NCBI GenBank assembly: GCA_038225475.1
Contig: JBBRRA010000002.1
Coordinates: 124,001 to 188,000, forward strand
DNA: 64,000 nucleotides
Origin: Polymorphobacter_B sp038225475
Lineage (GTDB): Bacteria > Pseudomonadota > Alphaproteobacteria > Sphingomonadales > Sphingomonadaceae
Direction: 5' to 3'
This document shows, piece after piece, positions 45,274-54,721 of this stretch (positions are counted from its first letter, which is position 1; every line of letters begins with the position of its first letter). Under the pieces are notes generated by a model. That model was not told where the DNA came from and made no database searches. It saw nothing but the letters and a program-made list of their open reading frames with translations. Position numbers and translations under genes: made by a program.

Positions 45274-47808
45274 CTACCTCGCTTTCATCGCCATGAGCAC
45301 TGCGAACGGTGACGTTACCGGACCTGGAGAAATTGTTTCGGGGCGGGGCCGCCCAACTCCGCCGCCACCCCAGGCAAATGCCGAAGTGCCGTCGACCAGC
45401 TTCGGTCGATACCCGAGCGCGCGCATCAATCGTGCAAAGCCGTCCCGGGTCATGCCGACACTGGCAATCCAGTTGGCATCGGGAATGAACGGCGTCCGGC
45501 CATCACGCGCATCGTGGACGGCACGCGCAAGGCGATCGACCATATCGATGCGAACGGCTTCGCCGCCGATATTCCAGAACCCTGCGACGTCGTAAAAGGC
45601 GGCGGGAACATGGGCTGCCACGTCGATCGTCACGCGCCCGGGAGGCGGGGGAGCAGGCAGCGCATCAAACGCCTGTGCCACCGCCCAGAGCGCCAACCGC
45701 CACCGCGTCGGCTCAGGCCGCAGCGCGTCGGCGACGAAAATATGGATCACGCCGAGACGCACGCCCGCACTGGTCAGCGCCTTGCGGTCGAGCTTCGTCA
45801 GCGCCTCAACCTGCGCACCGACATCGGCGCGACGCAGACACCCCATTGTTTCAACGAGCTGGACGATCAGACCACGCGCGGCGGGCGACAGCTGCGGAAC
45901 CAGCGCCGCGACACGCGCCAGCGGGGCAAGCTGGCGATCGCGTGCGGCGATGAACCACGCTTCCAGCCGTGCGACGACTTGCGAGCGATCAGCAGCTGGC
46001 AGCGCTGTCATGCAGCGGTCGAGATCGATCCGAGGATTAAGGGCATCGCGTCCGGCCCGCAGCTTGGCGATGCGAGCGATGCCCCACAGCAGCCGCGGCG
46101 GCAAACCACCGTCGAATTGCAGGCTGAACTCGGCATCCGGAGCGATTGTAAGTGCAACGGCACGACGCGCCAGTTCGCGCGGCAGATGGCGCTCGGCAGC
46201 GGCGAGTAGCATTCGCTTTTCACCCGCCCGCGCGCTCGGGTCCGCGGTGAAGCGAAATCCATCGAGAGTGCCGATGATCTCACCCTCGACAGCGACGGCG
46301 CCATCGCTATCGACTTCGACACGCTGTTGTCCGCGGACTTTCAAATCGCGCAACAGCACCGCTGTCCGGCGATCGACGAACTTTTGCGTCAGCGCGAGAT
46401 GGAGCGCATCCGAAAGCCGGTCTTCGAGCGCCCGCGTGCGATCCGCCCACAACTGGCTATCCTCAAGCCAGCCCGGCCGATGCGCAATATATGTCCATGT
46501 CCGCGCCGCCGCGATCCGGTCCGCAACAGTTGCAATGTCGCCGGCGACATTGTCGAGCGCGGCAACCTCGCTTGCGATCCACGCTGCCGGCAGACGACCG
46601 TCGGCCTCGCTCAGGTGGCGGAAAATACGCCCGACCAGTCGGGCGTGCTGTTCGGGCCCGGTTTTGCGATAGTCGGGCAACCCGCACGCCGCCCAAAGCC
46701 GAACCATCCGCCCATGCCCATGTGCCCGCTCCATGACCCAAGGCTCAGCAGCAAGTCGTTTCAGCACCGCAACATCAATTGCATCGTCGCCGCGTATCAG
46801 CTCGGGGCGGCCGGGCCGCTCGTCGAGCGATGCGATCAATCGCGGCAGCGTCGTCAGATCCTGCCGCGCATTGCGCCAAGTCAATTGCGTCAGCGGCGGA
46901 AAGTTGTGCCCCTCGATCGCCTCAATTTCTTCGGGTTCGAACGTCTGCGCTGCATCCTGGCCGAGCTGGACAACGCCAAAACTGCCGTCGCGCTGATAGC
47001 GCCCGGCACGGCCTGCGATCTGCGCCATTTCGGCCGTGGTCAACCGACGGTGCCGATGCCCGTCGAACTTCGACAGCGACGCGAACGCGACATGCGCGAT
47101 GTCCATGTTGAGGCCCATGCCGATCGCGTCGGTGGCGACAAGATAATCGACCTCGCCGGACTGATACATCGCGACCTGTGCATTGCGCGTCCGCGGAGAC
47201 AGTCCGCCCATCACGACTGCCGCTCCGCCCTTGTGACGGCGCAACATTTCGGCATGCGCGTAGACTTCGGCTGCGGTGAAAGCGACGATCGCCGACCGTT
47301 TGGGTAGCCGGGACAGCTTGGTCGGGCCGGCATAGCGCAGTGTCGAAAAGCGCGGCCGCGTGACGATCTCGGCAGCCGGCAGCAATCGTCGAATGAGCGG
47401 ACGCAATGTCTCCGAACCGAGGATCATCGTTTCGGCATAACCGCGGCGGTGGAGCAACCGGTCGGTAAAAACATGACCGCGCGCCGCGTCTGCGCCGACC
47501 TGCGCCTCGTCGAGCGCGACGAAAGCGACTTCGCGGTCGCTGGGCATCGATTCTGCCGTACAGAGGAAATATCGCGCGCCGTCGGGGATGATTTTTTCTT
47601 CGCCGGTGATCAGCGCAACCTGGCCCGCGCCTTTGATCGCGACCACGCGGTCATAAACCTCGCGCGCCAGCAGGCGGAGCGGGAAGCCGATCATGCCGCT
47701 CACATGACCGCACATCCGCTCGACAGCTAAGTGCGTTTTACCGGTGTTGGTCGGACCAAGAACCGCGGTTAGCCGCACGTTCTCATGGCTGCGAAGCACT
47801 CCGCTCAT
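45274..47808 (-). CDS. Suv3-like ATP-dependent RNA helicase
   Basis: An 844-residue SF2 helicase of the SUPV3L1 type. Walker A GPTNTGKTH, motif II ALDEAQVGAD (DEAQ rather than DExH), motif III-like ILGSETLRPLIRRLLP, and motif VI QIAGRAGRYQRDG are visible. A C-terminal helical Suv3 region follows. Eukaryotic homologues unwind RNA in the mitochondrial degradosome. ATG at 47808 gives MSGVLRSHENVRLTAVLGPT; a 47-residue upstream extension is less likely. The 248 bp to the divergent M23 gene hold no gene. Confidence 0.88.
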   Translation of the reverse strand: MSGVLRSHENVRLTAVLGPTNTGKTHLAVERMCGHVSGMIGFPLRLLAREVYDRVVAIKGAGQVALITGEEKIIPDGARYFLCTAESMPSDREVAFVALDEAQVGADAARGHVFTDRLLHRRGYAETMILGSETLRPLIRRLLPAAEIVTRPRFSTLRYAGPTKLSRLPKRSAIVAFTAAEVYAHAEMLRRHKGGAAVVMGGLSPRTRNAQVAMYQSGEVDYLVATDAIGMGLNMDIAHVAFASLSKFDGHRHRRLTTAEMAQIAGRAGRYQRDGSFGVVQLGQDAAQTFEPEEIEAIEGHNFPPLTQLTWRNARQDLTTLPRLIASLDERPGRPELIRGDDAIDVAVLKRLAAEPWVMERAHGHGRMVRLWAACGLPDYRKTGPEQHARLVGRIFRHLSEADGRLPAAWIASEVAALDNVAGDIATVADRIAAARTWTYIAHRPGWLEDSQLWADRTRALEDRLSDALHLALTQKFVDRRTAVLLRDLKVRGQQRVEVDSDGAVAVEGEIIGTLDGFRFTADPSARAGEKRMLLAAAERHLPRELARRAVALTIAPDAEFSLQFDGGLPPRLLWGIARIAKLRAGRDALNPRIDLDRCMTALPAADRSQVVARLEAWFIAARDRQLAPLARVAALVPQLSPAARGLIVQLVETMGCLRRADVGAQVEALTKLDRKALTSAGVRLGVIHIFVADALRPEPTRWRLALWAVAQAFDALPAPPPPGRVTIDVAAHVPAAFYDVAGFWNIGGEAVRIDMVDRLARAVHDARDGRTPFIPDANWIASVGMTRDGFARLMRALGYRPKLVDGTSAFAWGGGGVGRPRPETISPGPVTSPFAVLMAMKAR

Positions 47809-48056
47809 AGCCCCCGGCGGAGGCTGATGCGGCCCCGCGGAGTCTGGGGCAAACAGGTGATCGCGTCTCGGCTCATCGCGTCCTTTGGCAGGTGCATGAA
47901 CTACATATAGTATGTCATTGGAACTTGCCCGATTCAAGTGACCGTTCAAAGACGGCAGCTCGCCGCATCGTTTATCTTGGTTAACCGCTTGTCCGTTGAC
48001 ATCATCACGCGTGCCGACAATGTTTCCTGCTAAGACGGGGTGATCGGGAGCGGGGA

Positions 48057-49580
48057 TTGTTCCAGACTGGAATCAAGGACTTCAACGTGGTCGCAGCGCT
48101 GCCGACGGCGCGATCGTCGTCGTCCCGAACGATGCCGCTCAGCGATTTCGAACTCGGCAGCTTGTCGGACCTGCGTCTCCACACCGATCTTGCTGCGTCG
48201 ATCGGATCGCGCGGATGGTGTCTGGGTGCAGCGACGCTGGTGTTGCTGTGCGGCGGCGCGCTGTGGGCCGGCGCGCGCGTTCCTCCGCTGCCGGTTACCG
48301 TGCACGCGCGGTTGACCTCGACACAATTCGATGAAGCGCGTGCCGACGCGATCACGCCATTGGCCGCTGGCGCAGTGACCGGGCGGGCGGCGCAGCCGGG
48401 TCTTCTCGTCGAACCGCTCGCCGAGATTCCGGAACGCCCACGGGTTGAGTTGACCGCACGCATCGGTGGCAGTGATAGTCTCGAGGCGGTGCTGCGGCGA
48501 GCGGGCGTCGGCCGCGACGATGCGACCTCAGCGGCGCAATTGATCGGCGGTGCGACTAATCTCCGCGCTCTCAAGCCGGGCACTGCGGTCAATATCGTGC
48601 TCGGCAGGCGCGAGACGCGCAAAGTGCCGCGTCCGCTCGATAGCCTTGGGGTTAGGACGGCACTCGATTTGCGTCTCGAGCTGGCACGCGCCGACGGATC
48701 CGGTTTGTCACTCAAACGCGTCCCGATCGAGGTTGACGACACGCCCCTGCGCATAACAGGCATAGTCGGCAATAGCTTCGCCGACGCTGCAAGCGCGGCC
48801 GGAGCCCCCGAAGCGATCGTTGACGAAGCCGTGCAGACGTTGGGATACGCCGTTGATTTTCAGCATCAAGTGTCGCGCCGGGACCGCTATGACATCGTTG
48901 TCGAGCACCACCGTGCTGCCGATGGCCTGACCGAGACGGGCGGACTGCTTTATACCGCGCTGGTTCCTGCTAACGGGCAACGCGTCGATATGTTGCGCTG
49001 GAATTATGGCGGCCATAGCCAGTTTTTTCGGGGCAACGGCGAGAGCGCTAAAAAAGGATTGATGCGGACGCCGGTGAACGGTGCCCATCTGACGTCAAGC
49101 TTCGGAATGCGCTTCCACCCGATCCTCAACTTCTCGCGGCTGCATCAGGGCGTCGATTTTGGTGCGGCCTGGGGCTCGCCAGTGCTTGCAGCGGCGGGTG
49201 GTAAGGTCACATTTGCAGGCACGCATGGCGGCCACGGCAACTATATTCAGGTCCTCCATCATCCAGGACTGATGACGGCATATGCGCATCTCAGTCGCTT
49301 TGCAGTGAAGCCTGGCGCGACGGTCGCGCAGGGTCAGGTCATCGGCTATGTCGGTTCAACTGGCCTGTCGACCGGACCGCACTTGCACTATGAAGTCTGG
49401 CTCAACGGTGCCCCGGTTAACCCGGTCGCAGTCAAGTTCCTCGGCGGCACGCAACTTGCGGGCAGCGATTTGAGCCGCTTCAAAGCGTCGTTGGCGCACA
49501 TGCAGGAGCTGCATCCCGCCGGCGGTGCAACTGCAGAAGCGGATGGTCAGTCGGTGTCGCGTCGCCAGCGTCGGACATAG
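48057..49580 (+). CDS. M23 metallopeptidase with OapA/LysM-like N-terminal region
   Basis: A 507-residue membrane-anchored peptidase. A transmembrane segment (WCLGAATLVLLCGGALWAGA) lies near residues 55-73. A central region (about 130-300) resembles the OapA/DipM opacity-associated fold, and the C-terminal LytM domain has FSRLHQGVDFG and GPHLHYEVW, with the zinc His/Asp and HxH pair. It probably edits peptidoglycan during growth or division. TTG at 48057 has a strong GGGAG site; ATG at 48132 would give a 482-residue protein. Its stop overlaps surf1 by 34 bp. Confidence 0.88.
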   Translation: MFQTGIKDFNVVAALPTARSSSSRTMPLSDFELGSLSDLRLHTDLAASIGSRGWCLGAATLVLLCGGALWAGARVPPLPVTVHARLTSTQFDEARADAITPLAAGAVTGRAAQPGLLVEPLAEIPERPRVELTARIGGSDSLEAVLRRAGVGRDDATSAAQLIGGATNLRALKPGTAVNIVLGRRETRKVPRPLDSLGVRTALDLRLELARADGSGLSLKRVPIEVDDTPLRITGIVGNSFADAASAAGAPEAIVDEAVQTLGYAVDFQHQVSRRDRYDIVVEHHRAADGLTETGGLLYTALVPANGQRVDMLRWNYGGHSQFFRGNGESAKKGLMRTPVNGAHLTSSFGMRFHPILNFSRLHQGVDFGAAWGSPVLAAAGGKVTFAGTHGGHGNYIQVLHHPGLMTAYAHLSRFAVKPGATVAQGQVIGYVGSTGLSTGPHLHYEVWLNGAPVNPVAVKFLGGTQLAGSDLSRFKASLAHMQELHPAGGATAEADGQSVSRRQRRT

Positions 49581-50176
49581 ATCGCATAAATCACGACGAG
49601 CGTCACAGCGAACGCGAACCACTGCAGTGCGTAAGATAGATGACTGTCAGGAAGGTCGTCGGGGACCGGGGTCCGTGAGGGCACCAGCGGCGCGACTGCG
49701 GTTTTGGGAATCAGCATGAACTGCGGCCGCCCGGCTGCAGTGCCATAGGGGTGTTCGATGATCGTGCCGTCGAAGCTGGTATCGAGTTCAATTGTCTTGA
49801 TCGCATCGGGCCGTAACGTCCAGCCAGCCACAACGACAAGATCGGGGTCATGGGCATAGCGCCGTGCCGGGTCGCGACATGCAACCAGCACGAGATAGCC
49901 GCCCTCGCCATCGGCGCTTGTCCCGCCCTTAAGATCATAGGGGCTGACGCGTCCCGGCCGGCAATCGACGGTCGCCCGGCGAAACTGCACGCTTTTCGTA
50001 CCGGCCAAGGCGTCGAAGAATTCGCGCGGCGCCACAGGGGGCAGATGTTCCGCCTGTGATAGCTGTGCAATCAGTGCGTGCTTCCACTCACGCCGGTCGA
50101 GTTGCCACATGCCGAGCGCGATCAGCACTGGAACCATAACCAGCGTTAACAGCGTCGCGCCGATCGGAAGCCTCAT
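49547..50176 (-). CDS. surf1: SURF1 cytochrome c oxidase assembly protein
   Basis: A 209-residue SURF1-like protein: an N-terminal membrane helix (LLTLVMVPVLIALGMWQL) followed by DRREWKHALIAQLSQAEH, a central beta region, and a C-terminal helix (LQWFAFAVTLVVIYAI). SURF1 assists heme a3 insertion into subunit I. Last gene of the cox operon; overlaps DUF983 by 4 bp and the convergent M23 gene by 34 bp. Confidence 0.92.
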   Translation of the reverse strand: MRLPIGATLLTLVMVPVLIALGMWQLDRREWKHALIAQLSQAEHLPPVAPREFFDALAGTKSVQFRRATVDCRPGRVSPYDLKGGTSADGEGGYLVLVACRDPARRYAHDPDLVVVAGWTLRPDAIKTIELDTSFDGTIIEHPYGTAAGRPQFMLIPKTAVAPLVPSRTPVPDDLPDSHLSYALQWFAFAVTLVVIYAIYVRRWRRDTD

Positions 50177-50544
50177 TCGGGTCGCCCTTGCCCGGCGTCG
50201 TGCCGAAACTCATATGTCAGCAGCAACCCCTTGGCGACGCGCAGCAACGCAATCGTCAGGCCGAGCGTCAGCGGAACCCACAGCAATACATGTACCCACC
50301 ATGGCGGCGACCGGGTCAGCTCTAGCCAGATCGCAAGGATGATGACCACTGCGCCCACAAGGAAAATCAGGAACGGCGCGGCGGCGTCACCGACATCGAA
50401 ACGCTGATAGTCCAGACCGCAACGTGTGCACTTCGAGGCGAAACTCGCGATGCGCCGGAACATGCCGCGCGCGCCACACCGCGGGCAGAGACCCAATATC
50501 GCGGTCTTTAGCGCCGGCTGCGGCAGCCAGCCGTCAGCGATCAC
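50173..50544 (-). CDS. DUF983 membrane protein with zinc ribbon
   Basis: A 123-residue protein. A CPRCGARGMFRRI...CTRCGLDY zinc-ribbon pattern (two CxxC) precedes two membrane helices (FLIFLVGAVVIILAIWLEL, VLLWVPLTLGLTIALL). DUF983 proteins are regular members of alphaproteobacterial cox operons, between coxC and surf1; their role is not established. GTG overlaps the coxC stop by 4 bp (GTGA). Confidence 0.87.
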   Translation of the reverse strand: MIADGWLPQPALKTAILGLCPRCGARGMFRRIASFASKCTRCGLDYQRFDVGDAAAPFLIFLVGAVVIILAIWLELTRSPPWWVHVLLWVPLTLGLTIALLRVAKGLLLTYEFRHDAGQGRPE

Positions 50545-51377
50545 CCGCCCGCTGCCGCGACCGCTGCGCCAAAGTGGCTGCCCCAGAGATAAATCGAGAT
50601 GAACAGGAACAGCCAGACGACGTCGACAAAATGCCAATACCAAGCCGCGGCCTCGAACCCGAAATGATGCGTCTGGGTGAAGTCGCCGCGGTAAGCGCGG
50701 AAAAGGCAGACGGCGAGGAAGATCGTTCCGACAAAGACATGAAAACCGTGAAAGCCGGTCGCCATGTAAAAGGTCGCGCCGTAGATATTGCCAGCGAAGC
50801 CGAACTCGGCATGCGTATATTCGAAAGCCTGGACGCTCGAAAAGATTGCGCCGAGCACGATCGTCGCCCACAGCCCCTTCTTGAGCCCGTCACGATCTCC
50901 GTGGATCAGCGCGTGATGCGCCCATGTGACAGTCGTGCCCGAAAGCAGCAGGATAAGCGTGTTCAGCAACGGGAACGCAAACGGGTCGAGAACCTCGATG
51001 CCCTTCGGCGGCCACGTTCCAGCGACTGCGGCAGCCTTGCTTGGATAAAGCGACGAGCTGAAATACGCCCAGAACCATGCGACGAAAAACATCACTTCGG
51101 AAGCGATGAACAGGATCATGCCATAGCGATGATGCAGCTGCACGACCGGCGTGTGGTCGCCGGTATTTGCTTCGTGCACGACGTCTGTCCACCAGCTGTA
51201 GAAGGTGAACAACACCGCCGTCAGCCCGAGGAAAAATACCCACGGTCCAAACCCCGCCTTGTGCATCCAGCCGACCGCGCCAAGCGCCATCGTCAATGCC
51301 GCAAAGGCGCCGATGATCGGCCATGGGCTCGTCGGAACGAGATGATAGTCATGCGTGTGCGTCTTTGCACCGGCCAT
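50541..51377 (-). CDS. ctaE: Cytochrome c oxidase subunit III
   Basis: A 278-residue seven-helix protein. Family motifs include HDYHLVPTSPWPIIGAFAAL at the N-terminus, FFVAWFWAYFSSSLYP and FHGFHVFVGTIFLAVCLFR at the C-terminus. Subunit III stabilises subunit I and proton uptake. Within the operon it is between ctaG (Cox11) and DUF983. Confidence 0.95.
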   Translation of the reverse strand: MAGAKTHTHDYHLVPTSPWPIIGAFAALTMALGAVGWMHKAGFGPWVFFLGLTAVLFTFYSWWTDVVHEANTGDHTPVVQLHHRYGMILFIASEVMFFVAWFWAYFSSSLYPSKAAAVAGTWPPKGIEVLDPFAFPLLNTLILLLSGTTVTWAHHALIHGDRDGLKKGLWATIVLGAIFSSVQAFEYTHAEFGFAGNIYGATFYMATGFHGFHVFVGTIFLAVCLFRAYRGDFTQTHHFGFEAAAWYWHFVDVVWLFLFISIYLWGSHFGAAVAAAGG

Positions 51378-51381
51378 TAGC

Positions 51382-51984
51382 TTATTCCTTGCGTGTCGCT
51401 GCGGCTCTTACTTCGGCTGCGGTCGCCGCGTCCACCGGGAAGAAGGTATAGGACAAGGTAATCTCGTCGATCTTTTTCGCATCGGGGTCATTAAGAATCG
51501 CCGGATCGACGAAATATGTCACGGGCATATCAACTGTTTCACCAGCTTTGAGCGTCTGATTTTCAAAGCAAAAACAGGCGATCTTCTTGAAATATTTGCC
51601 TGCCGTGTCGGGCGAGACGTTGAACAGCGCGCGTCCTGTCGTACTCGCACTGGAAAGGCTGGTCGCGCGGTAAAACGCTATGGCACGCTCACCGATCTTG
51701 ATCTTGGTTTCCGGGGACGCTGGCGCAAAGCGCCATGCCATGCCGGGCGCGACATTGCCGTCGAACCGAACCTTGATTGTGCGGCCGCCGAGCGCCCGTA
51801 GCGACGCAACGGAAGGCAATGCGGCCGCTTCGGCACGCTGCGTCGTGCCCGCGAAACCCGTCATCGAACAAAACAGCCGGTATAGCGGCACACTGGCATA
51901 GGCAAGGCCGATCATTGCCACCGCCAACGCGGTCATCAACAGACCTGTCCGCCGGTTCAACGCTTTAACCGGAAGCGTCGTCAC
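51382..51984 (-). CDS. ctaG: Cytochrome c oxidase assembly protein CtaG/Cox11
   Basis: A 200-residue copper chaperone that delivers Cu to CuB of subunit I. A membrane anchor near residues 14-34 is followed by VPLYRLFCSMTGFAGT and later KIACFCFENQTLKAGE, which has the CFCF copper-binding cysteines. GTG start overlaps the CoxF-like gene. Length as expected. Confidence 0.94.
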   Translation of the reverse strand: MTTLPVKALNRRTGLLMTALAVAMIGLAYASVPLYRLFCSMTGFAGTTQRAEAAALPSVASLRALGGRTIKVRFDGNVAPGMAWRFAPASPETKIKIGERAIAFYRATSLSSASTTGRALFNVSPDTAGKYFKKIACFCFENQTLKAGETVDMPVTYFVDPAILNDPDAKKIDEITLSYTFFPVDAATAAEVRAAATRKE

Positions 51985-52127
51985 AACTTGACCATGCGGA
52001 CAATCGTGATTCCGAAAAACAGGAGCACCAGCGCTCCGAGGACCAAGCCAAGCGCGAGATTACGCGACCGGCGCTTGGCCATGAACGCCGCAGTTTGAGC
52101 CGGTGTCCAATTGCGTGGATCGATCAT
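51981..52127 (-). CDS. Small CoxF-like cytochrome oxidase operon protein
   Basis: A 48-residue single-pass membrane protein with the usual MIDPRNWTPAQ start, a Lys/Arg-rich segment and a membrane helix (LALGLVLGALVLLFFGITIV). Alphaproteobacterial cox operons commonly carry such a CoxF-like protein between ctaB and ctaG. ATG overlaps the ctaB stop by 4 bp and its own stop overlaps ctaG. It is too short for routine gene callers; the overlaps support it. Confidence 0.8.
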   Translation of the reverse strand: MIDPRNWTPAQTAAFMAKRRSRNLALGLVLGALVLLFFGITIVRMVKL

Positions 52128-53044
52128 GTTAACGCCAAGTGATCGACGACGAGCGCGGCAAACAGCATGAAAAGGTATAGTAGGGAGAATTTGAACAACC
52201 GCTTTTCCGGCCCCATATCCGCAGCGACCGTCGCGCGGTTGCGGTAAACGCCAACGGCATGGACCATGAAAAGTCCGCCGAGAACTGCGGTAGTAGTCCC
52301 ATAAATCCATCCTGCCAGCCCGAGCGCCCACGGGACGATGCTCACCACAACGAGGACAAGCGAGTATAGTAAAATCTGCCTGCGCGTGGCAGCAGCGCCG
52401 TCGGTAACGGGCAGCATCGGCACCCCGGCCTTTGAATAGTCCGCCTCCATGAACAGCGCGAGGCTCCAAAAATGCGGCGGCGTCCATAGGAATATAATCG
52501 CAAACATGAACCACGGCAGCGCCGACACGTCGCCAGTCACCGCCGCCCAACCGATAAGCGGGGGAAACGCCCCCGCCGCGCCACCGACGACGATATTCTG
52601 CGGCGTTCGCCGCTTCAGCCAGACTGTGTAAATTACAACGTAAAACAGGATCGATCCTGCGAGAATCAATGCTGCAAGCCAGCCGACTGCGAGGCCCATC
52701 ACGGCAACCGAACCGACCGCAAGCGCGACGCCAAACGCCAAGGCTTCGCCCGAACTTATCCGGCCCGCAGGCAATGGACGATCGGCCGTGCGCTTCATCA
52801 ACGCATCGATATCCGCTTCATACCATTGGTTAAGTGCTCCAGCAGCACCCGCTCCAACAGCGACACAGAGAATAGCTACGAATGCGAGGAACCCGTTGAG
52901 GTGACCGGGTGCCGTCCAGAGCGCACAGGCGCTCGAAAACACCACGAGCGACATCACGCGGGGCTTCAATAGCGCGTAGTAATCGCGCCAATCGGCAAAG
53001 CTGACACCTTCGGGCGCTGCGACGGTAGAGATCGAAACGGCCAT
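52124..53044 (-). CDS. ctaB: Protoheme IX farnesyltransferase (heme O synthase)
   Basis: A 306-residue UbiA-family prenyltransferase that farnesylates heme B for heme O/A. Motif NQWYEADIDALMKRTADRPLPAGR carries the first Asp-rich prenyl-diphosphate site; the second is in ILYSLVLVVVSIVP-adjacent loop. Eight or nine membrane helices are visible. It lies 4 bp downstream of coxA, in the standard position. Confidence 0.95.
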   Translation of the reverse strand: MAVSISTVAAPEGVSFADWRDYYALLKPRVMSLVVFSSACALWTAPGHLNGFLAFVAILCVAVGAGAAGALNQWYEADIDALMKRTADRPLPAGRISSGEALAFGVALAVGSVAVMGLAVGWLAALILAGSILFYVVIYTVWLKRRTPQNIVVGGAAGAFPPLIGWAAVTGDVSALPWFMFAIIFLWTPPHFWSLALFMEADYSKAGVPMLPVTDGAAATRRQILLYSLVLVVVSIVPWALGLAGWIYGTTTAVLGGLFMVHAVGVYRNRATVAADMGPEKRLFKFSLLYLFMLFAALVVDHLALT

Positions 53045-53048
53045 CGCT

Positions 53049-54707
53049 CTACTTTATGACCGGCAGGGTCTCGAACTGATGGAACGGCGGCGGCGAGGAC
53101 AATGTCCACTCGAGTGTTGTTGCGCCTTCGCCCCAGTAATTACCTTCGACGCGACGACCGCGAGCGAGCGACCAGGCGACGTTGACGAAGAAGAACACCA
53201 TACCGAATGCCATGATCGCGTAGCCGTAGCTCGAGATCAGATTGTACTTAGCAAACTGCACCGGATAGTCGGGGATACGACGCGGCATGCCGTCCTGCCC
53301 GAGAAAGTGCTGCGGGAAGAACAGGACATTGACGCCAATGAAGAACACCCAAAAGTGTAGCTTGCCGAGCAGTTCGTTGTACGCACGCCCGGTCATCTTC
53401 CCGAACCAGTAATAAAAGCCGGCAAAAATAGCGAACACAGCACCGAGCGACAGCACATAATGGAAGTGCGCGACGACATAGTAAGTGTTGTGCATGTACG
53501 TATCGATGCCGGCGTTCGACAGAATGACACCCGTCACGCCACCGACCGTGAACATGACGATGAAACCGATTGCCCAGAGCATCGGCGTCTCGAAGCTGAT
53601 TGAGCCGCCCCACATCGTCGCAATCCAGCTGAAGATCTTGATGCCGGTCGGAACAGCGATGATCATCGTCGCGGCGGTGAAGTACATCTTGGTGTTTACG
53701 TCGAGGCCGCTCGTGAACATGTGATGCGCCCAGACGATGAAGCCGATGCCACCGATGGCGACCATCGCATAGGCCATGCCCAAATAGCCGAACACCGGCT
53801 TTTTCGAAAAGGTCGAGATGATCTGGCTGATCATACCGAAACCGGGCAGGATCATGATGTAGACCTCCGGGTGGCCGAAAAACCAAAACAGATGCTGATA
53901 CAGGATCGGGTCACCGCCGCCTTCGGGTGCGAAGAAGGTCGTGCCGAAGTTGCGGTCGGTCAGCAGCATGGTGATCGCACCGGCGAGAACCGGCAGCGAC
54001 AGGAGCAACAGGAACGCGGTAACTAGCACCGACCAGACGAACAGCGGCATCTTGTGCAGCGTCATCCCAGGTGCGCGCATGTTGAAGATCGTCGTGATGA
54101 AGTTGATCGCGCCGAGGATCGACGAGGCACCGGCAAGGTGCAACGACAAGATCGCCATGTCGACGGCCGGTCCCGGGTGCCCCGACGTGCTCAGCGGAGG
54201 ATACAACGTCCAGCCGGTTCCCGCTCCGTTGGCGCCCGCCGGGCCCTCGACGAACATCGACCCGAACAGCAGCAGGAATGCCGGGACGAGCAGCCAGAAT
54301 GACACGTTGTTCATCCGGGGAAACGCCATGTCCGGCGCACCGATCATGAGCGGGACGAACCAGTTCCCAAAACCACCAATCATCGCAGGCATGACCATGA
54401 AGAACACCATGATCAAGCCGTGCGCGGTAATGAAAACGTTCCACAGGTGATAGGACGCGTCGAGATTGCCATTGGTGAACCACGTGAGATACTGGATTCC
54501 CGGATGGGCAAGCTCGGCTCGCATGATGCCTGAAATTGCTCCACCGACGATCCCCGCGAAGACCGCGAAGATCAGGTAGAGTGTACCGATATCCTTATGG
54601 TTCGTCGAAAAAAGCCACCGCTGCGCAAAGCTCAACTGGACATGCGCGTCATGCGCATGGCCGTGGTCATTGCTATCAACGAGCGCACTAGCGATTGGCG
54701 GTGCCAT
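53049..54707 (-). CDS. ctaD: Cytochrome c oxidase subunit I (aa3 type)
   Basis: A 552-residue heme-copper oxidase catalytic subunit with twelve helices. The active-site segment LFWFFGHPEVYIMILPGFGM has CuB ligand His and cross-linked Tyr; IVWAHHMFTSGLDVNTKMYF and HNTYYVVAHFHYVLSLGAV carry the remaining CuB, heme a and a3 ligands. The D-channel Asp in GAPDMAFPRMNN and K-channel lysine region are present, so it is an A1-type proton-pumping oxidase. Confidence 0.98.
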   Translation of the reverse strand: MAPPIASALVDSNDHGHAHDAHVQLSFAQRWLFSTNHKDIGTLYLIFAVFAGIVGGAISGIMRAELAHPGIQYLTWFTNGNLDASYHLWNVFITAHGLIMVFFMVMPAMIGGFGNWFVPLMIGAPDMAFPRMNNVSFWLLVPAFLLLFGSMFVEGPAGANGAGTGWTLYPPLSTSGHPGPAVDMAILSLHLAGASSILGAINFITTIFNMRAPGMTLHKMPLFVWSVLVTAFLLLLSLPVLAGAITMLLTDRNFGTTFFAPEGGGDPILYQHLFWFFGHPEVYIMILPGFGMISQIISTFSKKPVFGYLGMAYAMVAIGGIGFIVWAHHMFTSGLDVNTKMYFTAATMIIAVPTGIKIFSWIATMWGGSISFETPMLWAIGFIVMFTVGGVTGVILSNAGIDTYMHNTYYVVAHFHYVLSLGAVFAIFAGFYYWFGKMTGRAYNELLGKLHFWVFFIGVNVLFFPQHFLGQDGMPRRIPDYPVQFAKYNLISSYGYAIMAFGMVFFFVNVAWSLARGRRVEGNYWGEGATTLEWTLSSPPPFHQFETLPVIK

Positions 54708-54721
54708 GGGGTTGGGCCCTC

